Assembly (NCBI RefSeq): GCF_016598475.1
Contig: NZ_JAEMUX010000003.1
Location: 124,001-188,000, forward strand
Reading direction: 5' to 3'
Length of the DNA: 64,000 nt
Source of the DNA: Streptomyces adelaidensis
GTDB taxonomy: Bacteria > Actinomycetota > Actinomycetes > Streptomycetales > Streptomycetaceae
Both the position numbers and the translations under genes were made by a program. Numbering within the stretch: the first letter of the stretch is position 1; the number at the start of each line of letters is the position of its first letter. Below the pieces are notes generated by a model. The model was not told where the DNA came from. It did not search any database and saw only the letters and a program-made list of their open reading frames with translations. Shown here piece by piece: positions 8,601-19,800 of the stretch.

Positions 8601-10969
8601 AACCGCTCGTACGGGTGACCGTCGTGCGGCTCGGCGATGACGACCACATCGTCTGCTGGTGCATGCACCATGCGGTGAACGACGGCTGGGCTCCGCAGAT
8701 CCATATGCGGGAACTGCTGGAGTTCTACACGGCCCGCCTGGAGAACCGTGCCCCCGATGTCGAGCCGCTGCCGGTGCGGTACGCGGACTACGCGCGTTGG
8801 CAGCGCGAGCTGGTGGCCGGCTCCCGCCTCGACGGTGAACTGAGCTACTGGCACGAACAGCTGAGCGACCCGCCCACACTGGAGCTGCCCACCGACCGGC
8901 CGCGCCCCGGCCGGAGGGACTTCGCGGGTACGACCCACGGGTTCACCATCCCGGGCGCACTGGTGCAGCGGCTGCGCGAGGTGGGCGCCCAGGAGACGGC
9001 CACTCTGTTCATGGTGCTGCTCACCGCGCTGAAAGTGCTGCTCGCACGCTGGTCCGGCCAGCGGGACATCGTCGTCGGCACCCCGACCATCGGTCGTAGC
9101 CGGCCCGAACTGTGGGATCTGCTCGGCTTCTTCAACAACACCGTCGCGCTGCGCTCGGACCTGTCGGGCGACCCGAGCTTCCGCGAGCTGCTGCGCCAGG
9201 TGCGCGGGGTGGTGCTTGGCGCCCTCGATCACCAGGAGATCCCGTTCGACGAGGTCGTGCGCGAGGTCGCGGCCGACCGTGATCCGAGCCGTAACCCGCT
9301 CTTCGACGTGATGTACGTGCACCAGACGCTGCCACCGGCCGCCGCCTTCGGCGAGATCGTGCTGGGACCGGCGCACGCCCCGGAGATCCTCCCGCATTTC
9401 CCCGGACTGCCCCCCGGCACCGCCAAGTTCGACCTCTCGATGGTCGTCGGCGAGCTGGCGGACCAGGACGAGCTCGTGGTCATGATGGAGTACGCGACGC
9501 GGCTCTTCGACGCCGGCACGATCTCCGCCATGTCCGAGGCGTTCCTGGAGCTGCTGCACGCCGTCGCGGACAACGAGGACACGTCCTACGGCGACCTCCC
9601 CGGCGGTCCTCCCCCGGCGACCGGACCGGTCGCGGACCGACCGGACACGCCGCCTGCCCCGGTGGTCCCGGTCGCCGCCCCCGTCGTCAGCTGCGTCGAG
9701 CTGCGTGGCGAGGTGCGGCTCCCCGCGCTGCGCACGGCGCTGGAGGAACTGGCGGAGCAGCACGAGGTGTTGCGTGCCAGGACCGTCGAGGCCGTGGGGC
9801 ACGGCTCGTTGCTCGGCGACGGCTTCCTCACCACCGCGGACGTCTCCGGCGAGAGCGAGCCCCTGTTCAGGGCCAGGGAGATCGCGCGGGCCGAGGCCGC
9901 ACTCGTACTCGATCCGGCATCGGGCCGCCGGCTCCACGCGCTCTTCGCGACGACGGGCCCGGCCGAGCACGTCCTGCTGGTGACCACCCACCAGCGGGCT
10001 TACGACGGTGGTCAGCCGGAGGTGTTCTTCCGGGACCTGCTCGCGCTGTACGGCGCCCGCCCGGACGGACGCCGGGCCGAGCCGCCCGAGCTTCCCGCGC
10101 TGTCCGGCGGGCACACCGAGCCCTGGGCAGGCCCCCAGAGGAAGGACCGACTCGCCTACTGGAGAGGGACGCTGACGGGACTGGCCGATGGTGCGCCGCC
10201 GCTGGACCGGGCCCGGCCCGTCCACGGCACCCGCGCCACCGCCACCCTCGGGTCCCGGGTTCCCGACGGCCTCGCCCACGCGGTGGGGCGTTCCGGGACC
10301 AGGGAGAGCGTGCTGGCGGCCCTCACCGCCGTGCTCGCCCTGCGCACGGAGGCGGACGAGGCGCTCATCGGGCTGACCGGCACAGCGCTTCCCCTCCCGG
10401 CTTCCCGCACTCGGGTGGGTCCCTTCGCGCGGAGTCTGCCGCTGCGTCTGGTTCTGGCCGACGACCCGTCCTTCGAGAAGCTCACCGACCGGGTGCGGCG
10501 GGCCATCACCGGCGCGGAACAGCACCGGGATGTGCCGTTCGCCGACATCGTGCGCGCGGCCGGACTGCCCGAGGAGCCCGGCAGGGCACCGCTGTTCGAT
10601 GTGGCGTACTCCTACCAAGCGCTGCCGGCGGCACTCGGCTCGGCGGCCGGGGTGGAAGCGGCCCCCGTGCGGTGGCCCGGCACGGACGCGGGACGGCTCA
10701 CGCTGCCGCCCGGCCGCAGCGAGCTGGACCTCTCCTGGTCCGTCGTCGAAGGGCCGGGGCGCGGCGAGCTGTCCATCTCGTTGGACTACCGCACCGAGCT
10801 CTTCGACCGGTCGAGCGCCCGGGCTCTGCTCGACGGACTGCTCGCGATGCTGCGGGCGGCCACCCGCGCCCCTGGCGCACCGCTGTCCAGCCTGTGGCCC
10901 CTCCGCACGACGACCAGCGCGAGCACACCCGCGAAGCCGGCCACGGCACGGCCCGCGCACACCGACTGA
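5627..10969 (+). CDS. Hybrid PKS-NRPS: KS - decayed AT - ACP - C - degenerate C
   Basis: A 1780-residue synthase with a good RBS (GGGAGAGG). KS (10-420) is intact: Cys170 in DTGCNGS, His307 in ETHGSGT, Lys339 and His344. A KS-AT linker follows, then a stretch (about 523-680) that aligns with an AT but is shortened; where GHSxG should be it reads SSGIS, so the acyl-transfer serine is gone. The usual post-AT linker (690-722) remains. A Pro/Ala-rich linker (740-760) leads to an ACP (Ser807 in FSIGGNS). C1 (883-1330) has intact HHAVNDG (1014-1020). A second C-like domain (1347-1770) lacks its N-terminal motif and has HQRAYDG, the catalytic second His replaced by Gln1456. It should extend the A-T-bound starter with an extender supplied in trans. 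Confidence 0.88.
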   Translation: MSGTGVAHGRPAVAVIGIATRFPQADSLAAFRANLRAGRDSVRPIPPERIRSTGLDPRQDYPEQGYLERIDLFDHKHFGLSRREAEVTDPQHRLALQLTEEALENAGYAPSGLRDSRTAVIFSSPSNGYAPLVREHGTLGMSGNIPCALPARISHLFGFTGPCYGVDTGCNGSLVAVHQACRELGDDDADYAVVGGVNLRHIVPPAAAVADFPGIASPTARSRAFDRAADGAGAGEGGGVVLLTTLERAVAEGSFIHAVIRGSAVVHNGRHSATISTPSARSQARAITKAWRNASLDPATAGYIETHGSGTRLGDAVEAEGLALARPDGDRTVKVGSVKTNIGHLDHAAGIAGLVKAVLSVRHGELYPSLHFEEPADEVDLEGARLEVVASLERWDDETRRAGVSSFSLGGVNAHCVVEQPPATAPVRPAVSAPQLIAVSARSGADLLAQCELLSLELRHTAHPLADVARTLNEGRDHDPHRASVVARDTSELAARLAAEVTWRRLEAGEAGEAAHAGSRAVPRVVFLLSADATPYEPRDQSPEQLPDELPAPADRAAMVGGQLATYRRLVRAGVSPDGLMSSGISRYTARYLRGDIGAEDTATLRRAHSGQDPAVAGDPLRVEQLHAAADEQLSDGPVVFVELASRGEISDRLTAHLHDRADARVLCLRPGATDADAAVLELLGRLYEEGVSLDWPVLRAHPSAGRVPLPGHPFTGVRCWARPLGEVLSFDEVLRRPTAQAPVPAPVPAPAPAPAPAAEEPVRAPGGRGTEESRTVLGWLRDTLVELLHADEVPADADYFSIGGNSVIALQLVERVRVRHGVRLKLADIYDHPVVSSLAQAIDDRVPHAPTPRSPGAADAPTGPVVPEVPDAELPPIVPGGEPVLSYGQERMWFHHQLDPTTTLYNLPGASRYRGPLDVERFRLAWEDLARRHEVLRSNFVEADGRPELVIRPELGDFFTYLDVVGEDAPETAAGAVVAAATRWVFDIAAEPLVRVTVVRLGDDDHIVCWCMHHAVNDGWAPQIHMRELLEFYTARLENRAPDVEPLPVRYADYARWQRELVAGSRLDGELSYWHEQLSDPPTLELPTDRPRPGRRDFAGTTHGFTIPGALVQRLREVGAQETATLFMVLLTALKVLLARWSGQRDIVVGTPTIGRSRPELWDLLGFFNNTVALRSDLSGDPSFRELLRQVRGVVLGALDHQEIPFDEVVREVAADRDPSRNPLFDVMYVHQTLPPAAAFGEIVLGPAHAPEILPHFPGLPPGTAKFDLSMVVGELADQDELVVMMEYATRLFDAGTISAMSEAFLELLHAVADNEDTSYGDLPGGPPPATGPVADRPDTPPAPVVPVAAPVVSCVELRGEVRLPALRTALEELAEQHEVLRARTVEAVGHGSLLGDGFLTTADVSGESEPLFRAREIARAEAALVLDPASGRRLHALFATTGPAEHVLLVTTHQRAYDGGQPEVFFRDLLALYGARPDGRRAEPPELPALSGGHTEPWAGPQRKDRLAYWRGTLTGLADGAPPLDRARPVHGTRATATLGSRVPDGLAHAVGRSGTRESVLAALTAVLALRTEADEALIGLTGTALPLPASRTRVGPFARSLPLRLVLADDPSFEKLTDRVRRAITGAEQHRDVPFADIVRAAGLPEEPGRAPLFDVAYSYQALPAALGSAAGVEAAPVRWPGTDAGRLTLPPGRSELDLSWSVVEGPGRGELSISLDYRTELFDRSSARALLDGLLAMLRAATRAPGAPLSSLWPLRTTTSASTPAKPATARPAHTD

Positions 10970-11001
10970 CGCGGCTCGGCCGACGAAGGAGACCTGCAAC
11001 A

Positions 11002-11985
11002 GTGGGCGATCAGACAGACGTTCGACAGACCGCGCAGCCCGCGCGGGCCGTGGGGGCCGTGGGGGCCGCGCGAGCCGTTCCGGCCGGGTCACTGGTGGGC
11101 ATCGTCGGCGCGGGCACGATGGGGATCGGTGTGGCGCAGTGCTTCGCCGAAGCCGGCCACCCCGTGGTCGTCGTCGACAACGACCCCGGGGCGCTGGCCT
11201 CGGGACCGGCCCGGCTCCGCGCCGGAATCAGGACGGCCACGCTGCTGCGCCGGGGGTCCCGGCAGGCGCGGGCGGGCGCGCCCGTGTCCAGCGCCGAGTC
11301 CCTCGTGACCTGGTCCGCCGAGCTCGCCGACATGGCGGCCGCTCTCCTGGTGGTGGAGTGCGCCCGGGAGGACGAGGACATCAAGGAGGGGATTCTCCGC
11401 GAACTGGACCGGATCTGCGGGGCCGAGGCGATCTTCGCGTCCAACACCTCATGCATCCCGGTCGGTCGCCTCGGATCCTTCACCGGTCGCCCCGACCGGG
11501 TCATCGGCACCCACTTCATGAACCCGGCGCCGCTCAAGGACGCGGTGGAGGTCATCCGCGCGCCGGAGACCAGCGATCTCACCCTGGAGCGCACGGAAGG
11601 CTTCCTCGCCCGCGTCGGAAAGCACGCCCTCGTGGTGCGCGACGCCCCCGGCTTCGTGACGAACCGGGTGCTGATGCTGACGCTCAACGAGGCGGCCGCC
11701 GTGCTGGGCGAGGGAACCGCCGACGCCGAGACCGTGGACCAAATTTTCCAGGACTGCTTCGGTCACCCCATGGGGCCGTTGCGCACGGCCGACCTCATCG
11801 GTCTCGACACCATCGCCGACTCGCTGGAGGTGCTGCGTCGGCATACCGGCGAGGACCGCTTCCGGCCCTGCCCCCTGCTGGCCCGTCTCGTCGCCGAAGG
11901 CAAGGTGGGACGCAAGTCGGGCAGTGGCTTCTACCAGTACGCGTCACAGCACCTCGTCGCGCGGGGAGGAACCGACCATGGCTGA
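11002..11985 (+). CDS. 3-hydroxyacyl-CoA dehydrogenase, FkbK type
   Basis: A 327-residue NAD-dependent dehydrogenase starting at GTG 11002, preceded by GAAGGAG. The N-terminal Rossmann fold shows GAGTMGIG and the Asp of VVVVDND. The catalytic His lies in HFMNPAPLKD after the SNTS motif, and GFVTNR marks the C-terminal helical domain. Together with the acyl-CoA dehydrogenase at 1380 it would oxidise glyceryl-ACP to hydroxymalonyl-semialdehyde and then hydroxymalonyl-ACP, as proposed for FkbK and the zwittermicin homologue. It is oddly placed between two synthetase genes rather than with its pathway partners. Its 3' end overlaps the next gene by 8 bp. Confidence 0.87.
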   Translation: MGDQTDVRQTAQPARAVGAVGAARAVPAGSLVGIVGAGTMGIGVAQCFAEAGHPVVVVDNDPGALASGPARLRAGIRTATLLRRGSRQARAGAPVSSAESLVTWSAELADMAAALLVVECAREDEDIKEGILRELDRICGAEAIFASNTSCIPVGRLGSFTGRPDRVIGTHFMNPAPLKDAVEVIRAPETSDLTLERTEGFLARVGKHALVVRDAPGFVTNRVLMLTLNEAAAVLGEGTADAETVDQIFQDCFGHPMGPLRTADLIGLDTIADSLEVLRRHTGEDRFRPCPLLARLVAEGKVGRKSGSGFYQYASQHLVARGGTDHG

Positions 11986-14900
11986 CCGCCGAGGCGCGCC
12001 CACCGACATGTCCGCCGCCGGACAGGACACCTGGCGTGCCGTACGAGACTCGGGTGCAGGGCCCACCGCCCCCGGCAGCCACACGGCCCAGCTCGTGGAG
12101 ATCCACGGCGACCTGGACCTCACTCTGCTGGGCGACGCGGTCGCCCGGGTCGTGGGCGAGGCCGCCGCACTGCGGGTGCGCTTCACCGGCGAGGGGCCGG
12201 ACGGGCTGCCCGCCCTGGAGATCTCGGACGGCGTGCCGCTGCCCGTGGTGGACCTGAGCACGGAGGCGGACCCGCGGGGCGCGGCCGACGCGTGGACACG
12301 CGCGGCGCTCGAGCGGGGAGCGGAGCTCGCACGGGGCGGCGAGGAGAGCGGGCAGCCCTGGTCGACCCAGGCGTTGCTGCGGCTCGGCCCGGACCGTCAC
12401 CACTGGTTCCACCGGCACCACCGGGCCGTTGTCGACCGCTTCGGCTGTGCGCTGATCACCCGCCGGGTCTCCGAGGTGTACACGGCACTCGCCGAGGGCC
12501 GCCCGGCCGCTGACGGTGCCCTGGCCACCCGGGCCCAACTGGCCTCGGCGACGGCCGGTTACACCGGATCCGCCGCGCAGGAAGCCGATCGCGCCCACTG
12601 GCGCCGGCGGTTCCCCGACCTCCCCGAGCCGGTGACCTTCGCGGCCGCTCCGGCCCGGGACACCGACGGGCTGCGGGCACCGGTGAACTCCCGCCCGGTG
12701 ACGCTCGGCGCCGACGACACGGAACGTGTACGTGCCACCGCCCGTGACGCGTGTGTGCCGGCACGGGTGGTGCTGTCCGCCGCCGTGGCGGCCTACGCCC
12801 ACCGGCTGAGCGGCGCCACGGACGTGGTGATCGGCATGCCGGTGGACGGCCGGCCGAGCCGGGTGAGCAGGCGTGTCCCGGACGCGAGCGAGTACATCGT
12901 GCCGCTCCGGCTGACGGTACGGTCCACCGCCACCTTCGCCGAGCTCGTCCGGGACGTCGCCCGGGAGTCGCGCGAGGCGGTCAGGCACCAGCGGCTGGGC
13001 CACCGGGAGTTGTGTCGCGAGGCCGGGGCGCCGGACGATCGGCACCGGCTGTTCGGGCCGATCGCCGACATCCGCACCCCCGGGCCCCTCGTGCGGTTCG
13101 GTGAACTGTCCGCGACCGTCCACGACCTGGTGCCCGACCCGGTCCACGACATACGCGTCGTACTCGACGACGACCCCGCGGACCAGCGGCTGCGGGTCGT
13201 CTTCAGCGGCGCGGCGGATCGCTTCTCCGCAGCCGAACTCGACGCGCACGCCAGGCGTTTCGGGCGTCTGCTGTCCCTGGCCGTGGCCGGCCCGGGGCGC
13301 CCGCTGGGCACCTTCGACCTGCCGGCGGCGGACGAGCGGGCGGCCGTTCACTCCCGGACGGGCGGCACGGCCCGCGGAGCACCCCGCCGAACGCTCACCG
13401 ACCTGCTGGAGAGGGCCGCCCGGAGCCACTGCGACGCGGTCGCCGTCATCGGCGCCGACAACAAGCTCACCTACGCGCAACTCCACGAGCGTGCCAACCG
13501 GCTGGCCCGGCTCCTGCTCGACCGGGGTGCCGGGCCGGAGTCGGTCGTCGGGCTGCTGCTCCCCCGGTGCGCCGGGACACTCGTGGCGATGCTCGCGGTA
13601 CTCAAGACCGGCGCCGCGTACCTGCCGCTCGACCCCGCTTACCCCGCCGAGCGGCTCCGCTTCATGGTCGAGGACGCGAAACCGGTCTGTGTGCTGACCG
13701 ACACCGCCATCAACGCGTACGCCGCGGACGCCGCGAGCGGGTGGACCACGACCATCCGGCTCGACGACCCCGCGATCGCGCGGGAATTGGAGCGCTTCTC
13801 ACCCACGGCGCCGTCCGACGCCGACCGCCCCGAGCCGCTGCGGCCCTCGCATCCCGCGTACGTCATCTACACCTCGGGCTCCACCGGTACGCCCAAGGGG
13901 GTCGTGGTGCCGCACTCCGGTGTGGTCGCGCTGGTGGACTGGGCGGCCGCCGAGTTCGGCGCCGAGTCGTTGGCACACGTGCTGGCGGCGAGCTCCTTCA
14001 GCTTCGACGTGTCGGTGGCCGAGATCTTCCCGGCGCTGGCGGGCGGCGGCGGCGTCGAGGTGGTCGACAATCTCCTGTCGCTGCTCGACGGTGACCCGCC
14101 GCGCTGGTCGGGCGGTCTGCTGTGCGCCATCCCTTCGGTGTTCTCCAAGCTGCTGGAGACCGGCGGTCTCGAGGTGTCGGCCACGACGCTCTCGATGGCC
14201 GGTGAGGCACTCCCCGCCTCTCTCGCCGCGCGGATCCGGGAGACCATGCCCGGCACCCGGGTGCTCAACGTGTACGGGCCCACCGAAGCCACCGTCTATG
14301 CCACCGCGGCCACCGTCCATGCCCCCGCCTCGACGGGCGACGGTCCTGTGCCTCAGGGCGCACCGCCCATCGGACGGCCGCTGGGCCACGTACTCGCCTA
14401 CGTGCTCGACAGCTCGCTCCGCCATGTGGAGGCCGACCGCCAGGGCGAGTTGTATCTGGCGGGAGACGGTCTTGCCCGGGGATATCTGCGCCGGCCCGGG
14501 CCGACCGCGGAGCGTTTCGTCGCCGACCCCTTCGGCCCGCCCGGCGAGCGGATGTACCGGACCGGCGATCTGGCCCGTTGGCGCCCCGACGGCCTGCTCG
14601 ACTTCCTCGGCCGTGCGGACGCCCAGGTCAAGGTCAACGGCTTCCGCGTCGAACTAGGCGAGGTGGAGGCGGTGCTCGCCCGGCATCCCGCCGTCACCGA
14701 GGTCATGGCCTGTGTCCGGAACGGGCCGAGTGGCGACGCCCGGCTCGTGGCCCACCTGGTGCCCACGGAGGGAGCCCGCCTCCCCGGCCGCCACGCGCTG
14801 CGGGACTGGGCGGCCGAGCGGCTGCCGGCGCATCTGGTCCCGGCCGAGCTGAAGGCCGCCTCCATGCTGCCGCGTACGGGCAGCGGCAAGCTCGACCGCG

Positions 14901-16894
14901 AGCAGCCGCCGACGGGTGTACGGCCGCTGGAGGCCGACCCTCCCCCAGGCCCTGGGGGCCTGGGAGGTGCCCCCATGACCGCCGATGGAGCACGGGAGGA
15001 GCACGTGGCGCGGGTGTTCCGCGAGGTGCTCCGGCTCCCCGAAGTCGCCACGGACGTCAGCTTCTTCGACCTCGGCGGCGACAGCATGATGTCGATCCAG
15101 CTGCTGAGCCGACTGCGTCGGGTGGGTCTCGTCCTTACCCCGCAGGACATCTTCGAGCACAAGACGGTCGGAGCGCTGGCCCGGGTCGTGCGCGAGACGA
15201 ACCGGACGAGGAGCCCGGAGGCCGTGGACCGTACGAAGGCGGAGGACGTGTGGCGAGCGGCCCTGGACGGGCTGAACACCACCACCGATGCGGCGCCCGG
15301 GGAGGGTTCCGAGGAACCGCCGGCCGCACGGAACTTCATCTTCGAGGTCGACGTGGAGACCTCCGCCGCGCTGGCCGACGTGGCCCGCGGGCATGGCGTC
15401 ACGGCCAACACCGTGCTCCAGGCGGGCTGGGGCATCCTGATGGGGCGGGAGACCGGCGACACCGACGTCGTGTTCGGTTCGGTCGTCTCCGGTCGGCCCA
15501 CGGAGCCAGCCGGAGCGGAGACCATGGCCGGGCTCTTCGGCGACACGGTGCCCACCCGGGTGCGGCTGGACCCGGCGGAATCGCTCGGGGCGCTGCTGAG
15601 CCGGCTGGAGCGGGAGCAGGCCGCGCTGCTGCCGTACCGGCACATCGGCCTCGGCGAGATCCGTCGGATCACCGGTGTGGGCGGCTCCTTCGACTCCGTG
15701 ATGGTGTTCGACAGCCACCCGCCGGACCGCGATGAGCCGGCCGGGCCGGCGGCCGGCCGGAATCTCATGGACGCCCATGGTGGCGGCGCTCCGCACTTCC
15801 CGCTGGTCCTGGTGGTCTCCGCCGGCGGCGAGAAGCTGCTGCTGCGTTTCGACTACCGCCCGCACCTGCTGGACCGCGAGCGGATCGTCGCGCTCGCGGG
15901 ACGCTTCACCACGCTGCTGGCCGAAGCGGCCGCCGAGCCCGCCAGAAGCGTCGGTTCCTTCCTCTCGCCCGAGGCGGGCGACGGCACCGCGGGCAGCAGG
16001 GGGCGGGGCGTCCAGGAGCGGTCCGAAGAAGCCGGCGGCGGAGTCCTGTTGCCGCTGCGGGAGTCGGGCGACAAGGCGCCCCTGTTCTGCGTGCACCCGG
16101 CGGCGGGCTTCTCCTGGTGCTACGCGGGACTCACCTCGCCGCTCGGCGCGGATCGGCCGGTGTACGGCCTGCAGGCCCGGGGCCTGGACGGCCCCGAGGT
16201 TCTGCCGGCGTCCCTGCGGGAGATGGCGGCGGACTACCTGGACCATGTCAGGTCCGTCCAGCCCACGGGCCCCTACCACCTCCTCGGCTGGTCCTTCGGC
16301 GGGGTGGTCGCCCACGAGATGGCGGTGCAGCTGGAGGAGAGCGGCGAGTCGGTGGAGACGCTGGCGATCCTGGACGCCCACCCCGCGGGCACGAACGTCG
16401 CCGAGGCCGCAGGCACGAACGTCGCCGACGCCGCGGCCTCGGCCGAGGCCGCGCCGGGTTCGGTCGCCGGCCGGGACATCCTCTCGATGCTCCTGGAATT
16501 CTTCGGATACGACCCCTCCCTGTGGGCGGGCGAGTCGCTGACGTATCCGCGGTTCGTGGAGATCACCCGTGCGCGGGAGGGACTGCTGGCCTCGTTCGAC
16601 GAGCAGCGGATCGCCGCGCTGGCCCGGACCTTCACCAACAACGCGCGGGTCGCCGGCCTGCACGCGCCTCGCCCGTTCGGCGGGAACACCGTGATGTTCA
16701 CCGCGCGGGACCACTCGCCCGAGACCGCGCTCGGCCTGTGGCGCCCGCTGGTCAAGGGGTCGCTGGAGGTCCTGCCGGTCGACTGCACGCACATGGAGAT
16801 GGGAGGCCCCGCCGCGCTCGGCGACGTGGGCCGCGTACTCGTCGAACAGTGGGCCTCCAAGGCACCGCTGAAGGGGTCGGTGAACACTCCGTGA
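11978..16894 (+). CDS. NRPS: degenerate C - A - T - half C - TE (terminating module)
   Basis: About 1638 residues from ATG 11978, overlapping the previous stop. The C domain (10-445) aligns without gaps to EntF-type C domains, but the motif reads HRAVVDR: the catalytic second His is Arg149 and the Gly is Arg, so it is probably inactive. A domain 480-990 ([11 protein letters not shown] at about 631; NVYGPTEA); code by eye D-V-A-C-S-A-V-V-Y-K, substrate not recognised. T domain has Ser1036 in FFDLGGDS. Residues about 1095-1350 are only the C-terminal half of a C domain, with no HHxxxDG. A type I thioesterase follows (1360-1638) with Ser1439 in GWSFGG and His in DCTHMEMG. The TE makes this the likely last protein of region 1, despite preceding the 16891 gene. 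Confidence 0.88.
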   Translation: MADRRGAPTDMSAAGQDTWRAVRDSGAGPTAPGSHTAQLVEIHGDLDLTLLGDAVARVVGEAAALRVRFTGEGPDGLPALEISDGVPLPVVDLSTEADPRGAADAWTRAALERGAELARGGEESGQPWSTQALLRLGPDRHHWFHRHHRAVVDRFGCALITRRVSEVYTALAEGRPAADGALATRAQLASATAGYTGSAAQEADRAHWRRRFPDLPEPVTFAAAPARDTDGLRAPVNSRPVTLGADDTERVRATARDACVPARVVLSAAVAAYAHRLSGATDVVIGMPVDGRPSRVSRRVPDASEYIVPLRLTVRSTATFAELVRDVARESREAVRHQRLGHRELCREAGAPDDRHRLFGPIADIRTPGPLVRFGELSATVHDLVPDPVHDIRVVLDDDPADQRLRVVFSGAADRFSAAELDAHARRFGRLLSLAVAGPGRPLGTFDLPAADERAAVHSRTGGTARGAPRRTLTDLLERAARSHCDAVAVIGADNKLTYAQLHERANRLARLLLDRGAGPESVVGLLLPRCAGTLVAMLAVLKTGAAYLPLDPAYPAERLRFMVEDAKPVCVLTDTAINAYAADAASGWTTTIRLDDPAIARELERFSPTAPSDADRPEPLRPSHPAYVIYTSGSTGTPKGVVVPHSGVVALVDWAAAEFGAESLAHVLAASSFSFDVSVAEIFPALAGGGGVEVVDNLLSLLDGDPPRWSGGLLCAIPSVFSKLLETGGLEVSATTLSMAGEALPASLAARIRETMPGTRVLNVYGPTEATVYATAATVHAPASTGDGPVPQGAPPIGRPLGHVLAYVLDSSLRHVEADRQGELYLAGDGLARGYLRRPGPTAERFVADPFGPPGERMYRTGDLARWRPDGLLDFLGRADAQVKVNGFRVELGEVEAVLARHPAVTEVMACVRNGPSGDARLVAHLVPTEGARLPGRHALRDWAAERLPAHLVPAELKAASMLPRTGSGKLDREQPPTGVRPLEADPPPGPGGLGGAPMTADGAREEHVARVFREVLRLPEVATDVSFFDLGGDSMMSIQLLSRLRRVGLVLTPQDIFEHKTVGALARVVRETNRTRSPEAVDRTKAEDVWRAALDGLNTTTDAAPGEGSEEPPAARNFIFEVDVETSAALADVARGHGVTANTVLQAGWGILMGRETGDTDVVFGSVVSGRPTEPAGAETMAGLFGDTVPTRVRLDPAESLGALLSRLEREQAALLPYRHIGLGEIRRITGVGGSFDSVMVFDSHPPDRDEPAGPAAGRNLMDAHGGGAPHFPLVLVVSAGGEKLLLRFDYRPHLLDRERIVALAGRFTTLLAEAAAEPARSVGSFLSPEAGDGTAGSRGRGVQERSEEAGGGVLLPLRESGDKAPLFCVHPAAGFSWCYAGLTSPLGADRPVYGLQARGLDGPEVLPASLREMAADYLDHVRSVQPTGPYHLLGWSFGGVVAHEMAVQLEESGESVETLAILDAHPAGTNVAEAAGTNVADAAASAEAAPGSVAGRDILSMLLEFFGYDPSLWAGESLTYPRFVEITRAREGLLASFDEQRIAALARTFTNNARVAGLHAPRPFGGNTVMFTARDHSPETALGLWRPLVKGSLEVLPVDCTHMEMGGPAALGDVGRVLVEQWASKAPLKGSVNTP

Positions 16895-19800
16895 GGAACG
16901 AGCCGGAGCACGCGCGCGCGGCAGATCACCCGTCGATGCCGCTCACCACGACGCAGCACGGGATCTGGATGGCGCAGCGGCTGGCGCCTCCGGTCCGGTA
17001 CCAACTGGCGAGTGCGTTCGAGATCGCCGGAGATCTCGATCCGGAGCTGTACGAGGCGGCCTTCCGGTTCGCCGTGACGGAGACCGAACCGTTCAGGTCC
17101 CGGTTCGCCGTCACGGCCTCCGGGGAGCCGAGGCAATGGGCCGGCCCCCTCCCCGCCTGGCACATACCGGTCGTCGACCTCCAGCGGGAACCCGCACCGA
17201 TGGCCGCCGCGCTGGACTGGATGCGGGCGGACATCCCCCGCCCGCTCGACCTGAAGAACGGCCCGGCGTTCAGGACCGCGTTCCTGCGCCTCGCCGAGGA
17301 CCGGGTCTGCTGGTATCTGCTCGCCCACCACCTGGTGGTGGACGGCTTCGGTCTGGCGCTGTTCGCCCGACGACTCGGCGAGATCTACGCGGCGTTGGAG
17401 CGCGGCGAGTCCCCGAAGCCCGGCCACCAGGTGCCGTTGGACACCCTGCTCGACGCCGAGCGGGCCTACCGCGCCACGCCCGACTTCGAGGCAGACCGTG
17501 AGTTCTGGATGGCGAAGATGGCCGGGTGGCCGGGAGCCGTCCGACCGGGTATGTCCCGACCCGCCGCACCCGGCCGGGACGCACCCGGCCAGGACGCACC
17601 CGGCCGGACGGGCATCGGCCGGACGGGCGGGGCACCGGTGCGCGTCGCGTCCCGGATGCCCGAGGACCGGGTGGCCGCCCTCCGCGCACGCGCACGCGCA
17701 CTCGACGTGCCCTGGACGGCGGTGGCGACCGCCTCCGCCGTCCTGCTGGACCACGCCCGCACCGGCGGGGGCGACGAGGTCGTCGTGGGGTTCCCCGTCG
17801 CCGGCCGCACCTCCAAGACAGCGGGCGCCGTGACCGGTGCGGCGTCGAACGTGCTCCCGCTGCGGGTACCGGTCGACCCGCGCCGGCCGACCGCCGAACT
17901 GATCCGGACCGTTGACGAGGCAACCGCCCTCGCCCTCGGCCACCAGCGCTATCGGTACGAGGACCTCCGCCGTGACCTCGGCTTCACCGGGTCCGCGCAC
18001 GCGCCGTACCAACTGACCGCGAACATCGTCCCCTTCAGCTTCGGCCGCGGTTTCGCCGGGCGGCCGATGACCCTCAGACAGCTCAACACCGGCGCGGTGG
18101 AGGACCTCTCCGTCATGATCAGGCCGGAACGCGGCCGGGCCGGCCTGATGGTGGAGGTGCACGCCGACGCCGGGCGGTACGAGCCCGCGGAGGTCGCCGC
18201 CGAGGCCGACCGCTGCGTACGCCTGCTCGACCAGCTGATCGACGAACCCCGCCGCCCCGTCGGAGAGCTGGATCTGCTGGCACCGGAAGAGCGCAGGCTG
18301 CTCGTACCGGGCGTCGGCACACCCGTGCCCCCTTCGCCCCATACGCTCCCCGAGCTGTTCGAGTACTGGGCCGCGCTCACTCCGCACGCCCCGGCGGTCG
18401 GCCACGGCGACCGGCGGCTCACCTATGCCGAGCTCAACACACGCGCCAATCGGCTGGCCAGGACGCTGATCCGGCGCGGCGCGGGACCCGAACGCACAGT
18501 CGCCGTCCTGCTCCCCCGCTCCGTGGACGCGGTCATCGCGATCCTGGCGGTGTCCAAGACCGGCGCGGCCTACCTCCCGCTCGACACGGGATGGCCGCCG
18601 GAGCACACGGAGCGGATCCTCGCCGACGCCCAGCCGGTATGCGTTCTCTCCGAGACGGACCCGACGGGAGCCGCCGCGGCCACGACCTCGTCGGCGACGG
18701 GCGACGCCGACTCGGCGGACGGCGACGCCGACCTGACCGACGCGGACCGCACGGGGCCGCTGACGCCCGACCATGCCGCATACGTCATCTACACCTCCGG
18801 CTCCACCGGCCGCCCCAAGGGCGTGGTGGTCCCGCACCGCGGTCCGGTGGCGCTGTTGCGGGCGGGGGCCGCCGAGTTCGGCTTCGGCCCCGACGACACC
18901 TGGGCGATGTTCCACTCCTGCGCCTTCGACTTCTCCGTGTGGGAGATGTGGGGCGCCCTCGCGCGCGGTGGCCGACTGGTGGTCGTCCCCCGCGAGGTGA
19001 GCCGCTCCCCCGGCGCCTTTCTCGACCTGCTGGTGCGGGAACGTGTGACGGTGCTCAACCAGACGCCCTCCGCCTTCCGGTCGCTGGACCGGGCCGACGC
19101 CGAATTGCCGGAGCGGGGGCGGGAACTGGCCCTGCGCTGGGTCATCTTCTGCGGTGAGGCGCTCGCTCCTGCCGTCGTGCGTTCCTGGTACGGGCGGCAC
19201 CAGGACTCCGCGCCCGTCCTGGTCAACATGTACGGCATCACCGAGACCTCGGTCCTCTCGACCCGGCTCGACCTGGACCACGACCACGGTACGGCGCGGG
19301 TCGTCCCGATCGGCAAGGCCATCGCCGGCACCCGGCTGTACGCACTGGACAACCGGCTGCGCCCGGTGCCCCCCGGGGTGGCCGGTGAGCTGTACGTCGC
19401 GGGTTCCGGTGTGGCCAGGGGCTATCTGCGCCGTTCCGCGCTGACGGCGCAACGCTTCGTGGCCAACCCCTTCGGCCCCGCCGGGTCCCGGCTGTACCGC
19501 TCGGGCGACCTCGTACGCGCCCGTCAGGACGGCTCGCTGGAGTATGTCGGCAGGGCGGACGACCAGGTGAAGATCCGTGGCTTCCGGATCGAACCGGCCG
19601 AGGTCGAGGCGGCGCTGCTGGCCGCCCCCGGCGTGGCGGGCGGCGCCGTGCTGGCGAGCTCCGGTGTTCCGCACGGTCCGGCCCGGGCAGGGGCGGACGG
19701 CGATCAGGGAGCTGATGGGGCCGCGCGGTTGGTGGCCTACGTCGTTCTCACCCGGGAGGCGGCGGCGGACGATCCCGGGCCGGCTCTCGCCCGGCTGCGG

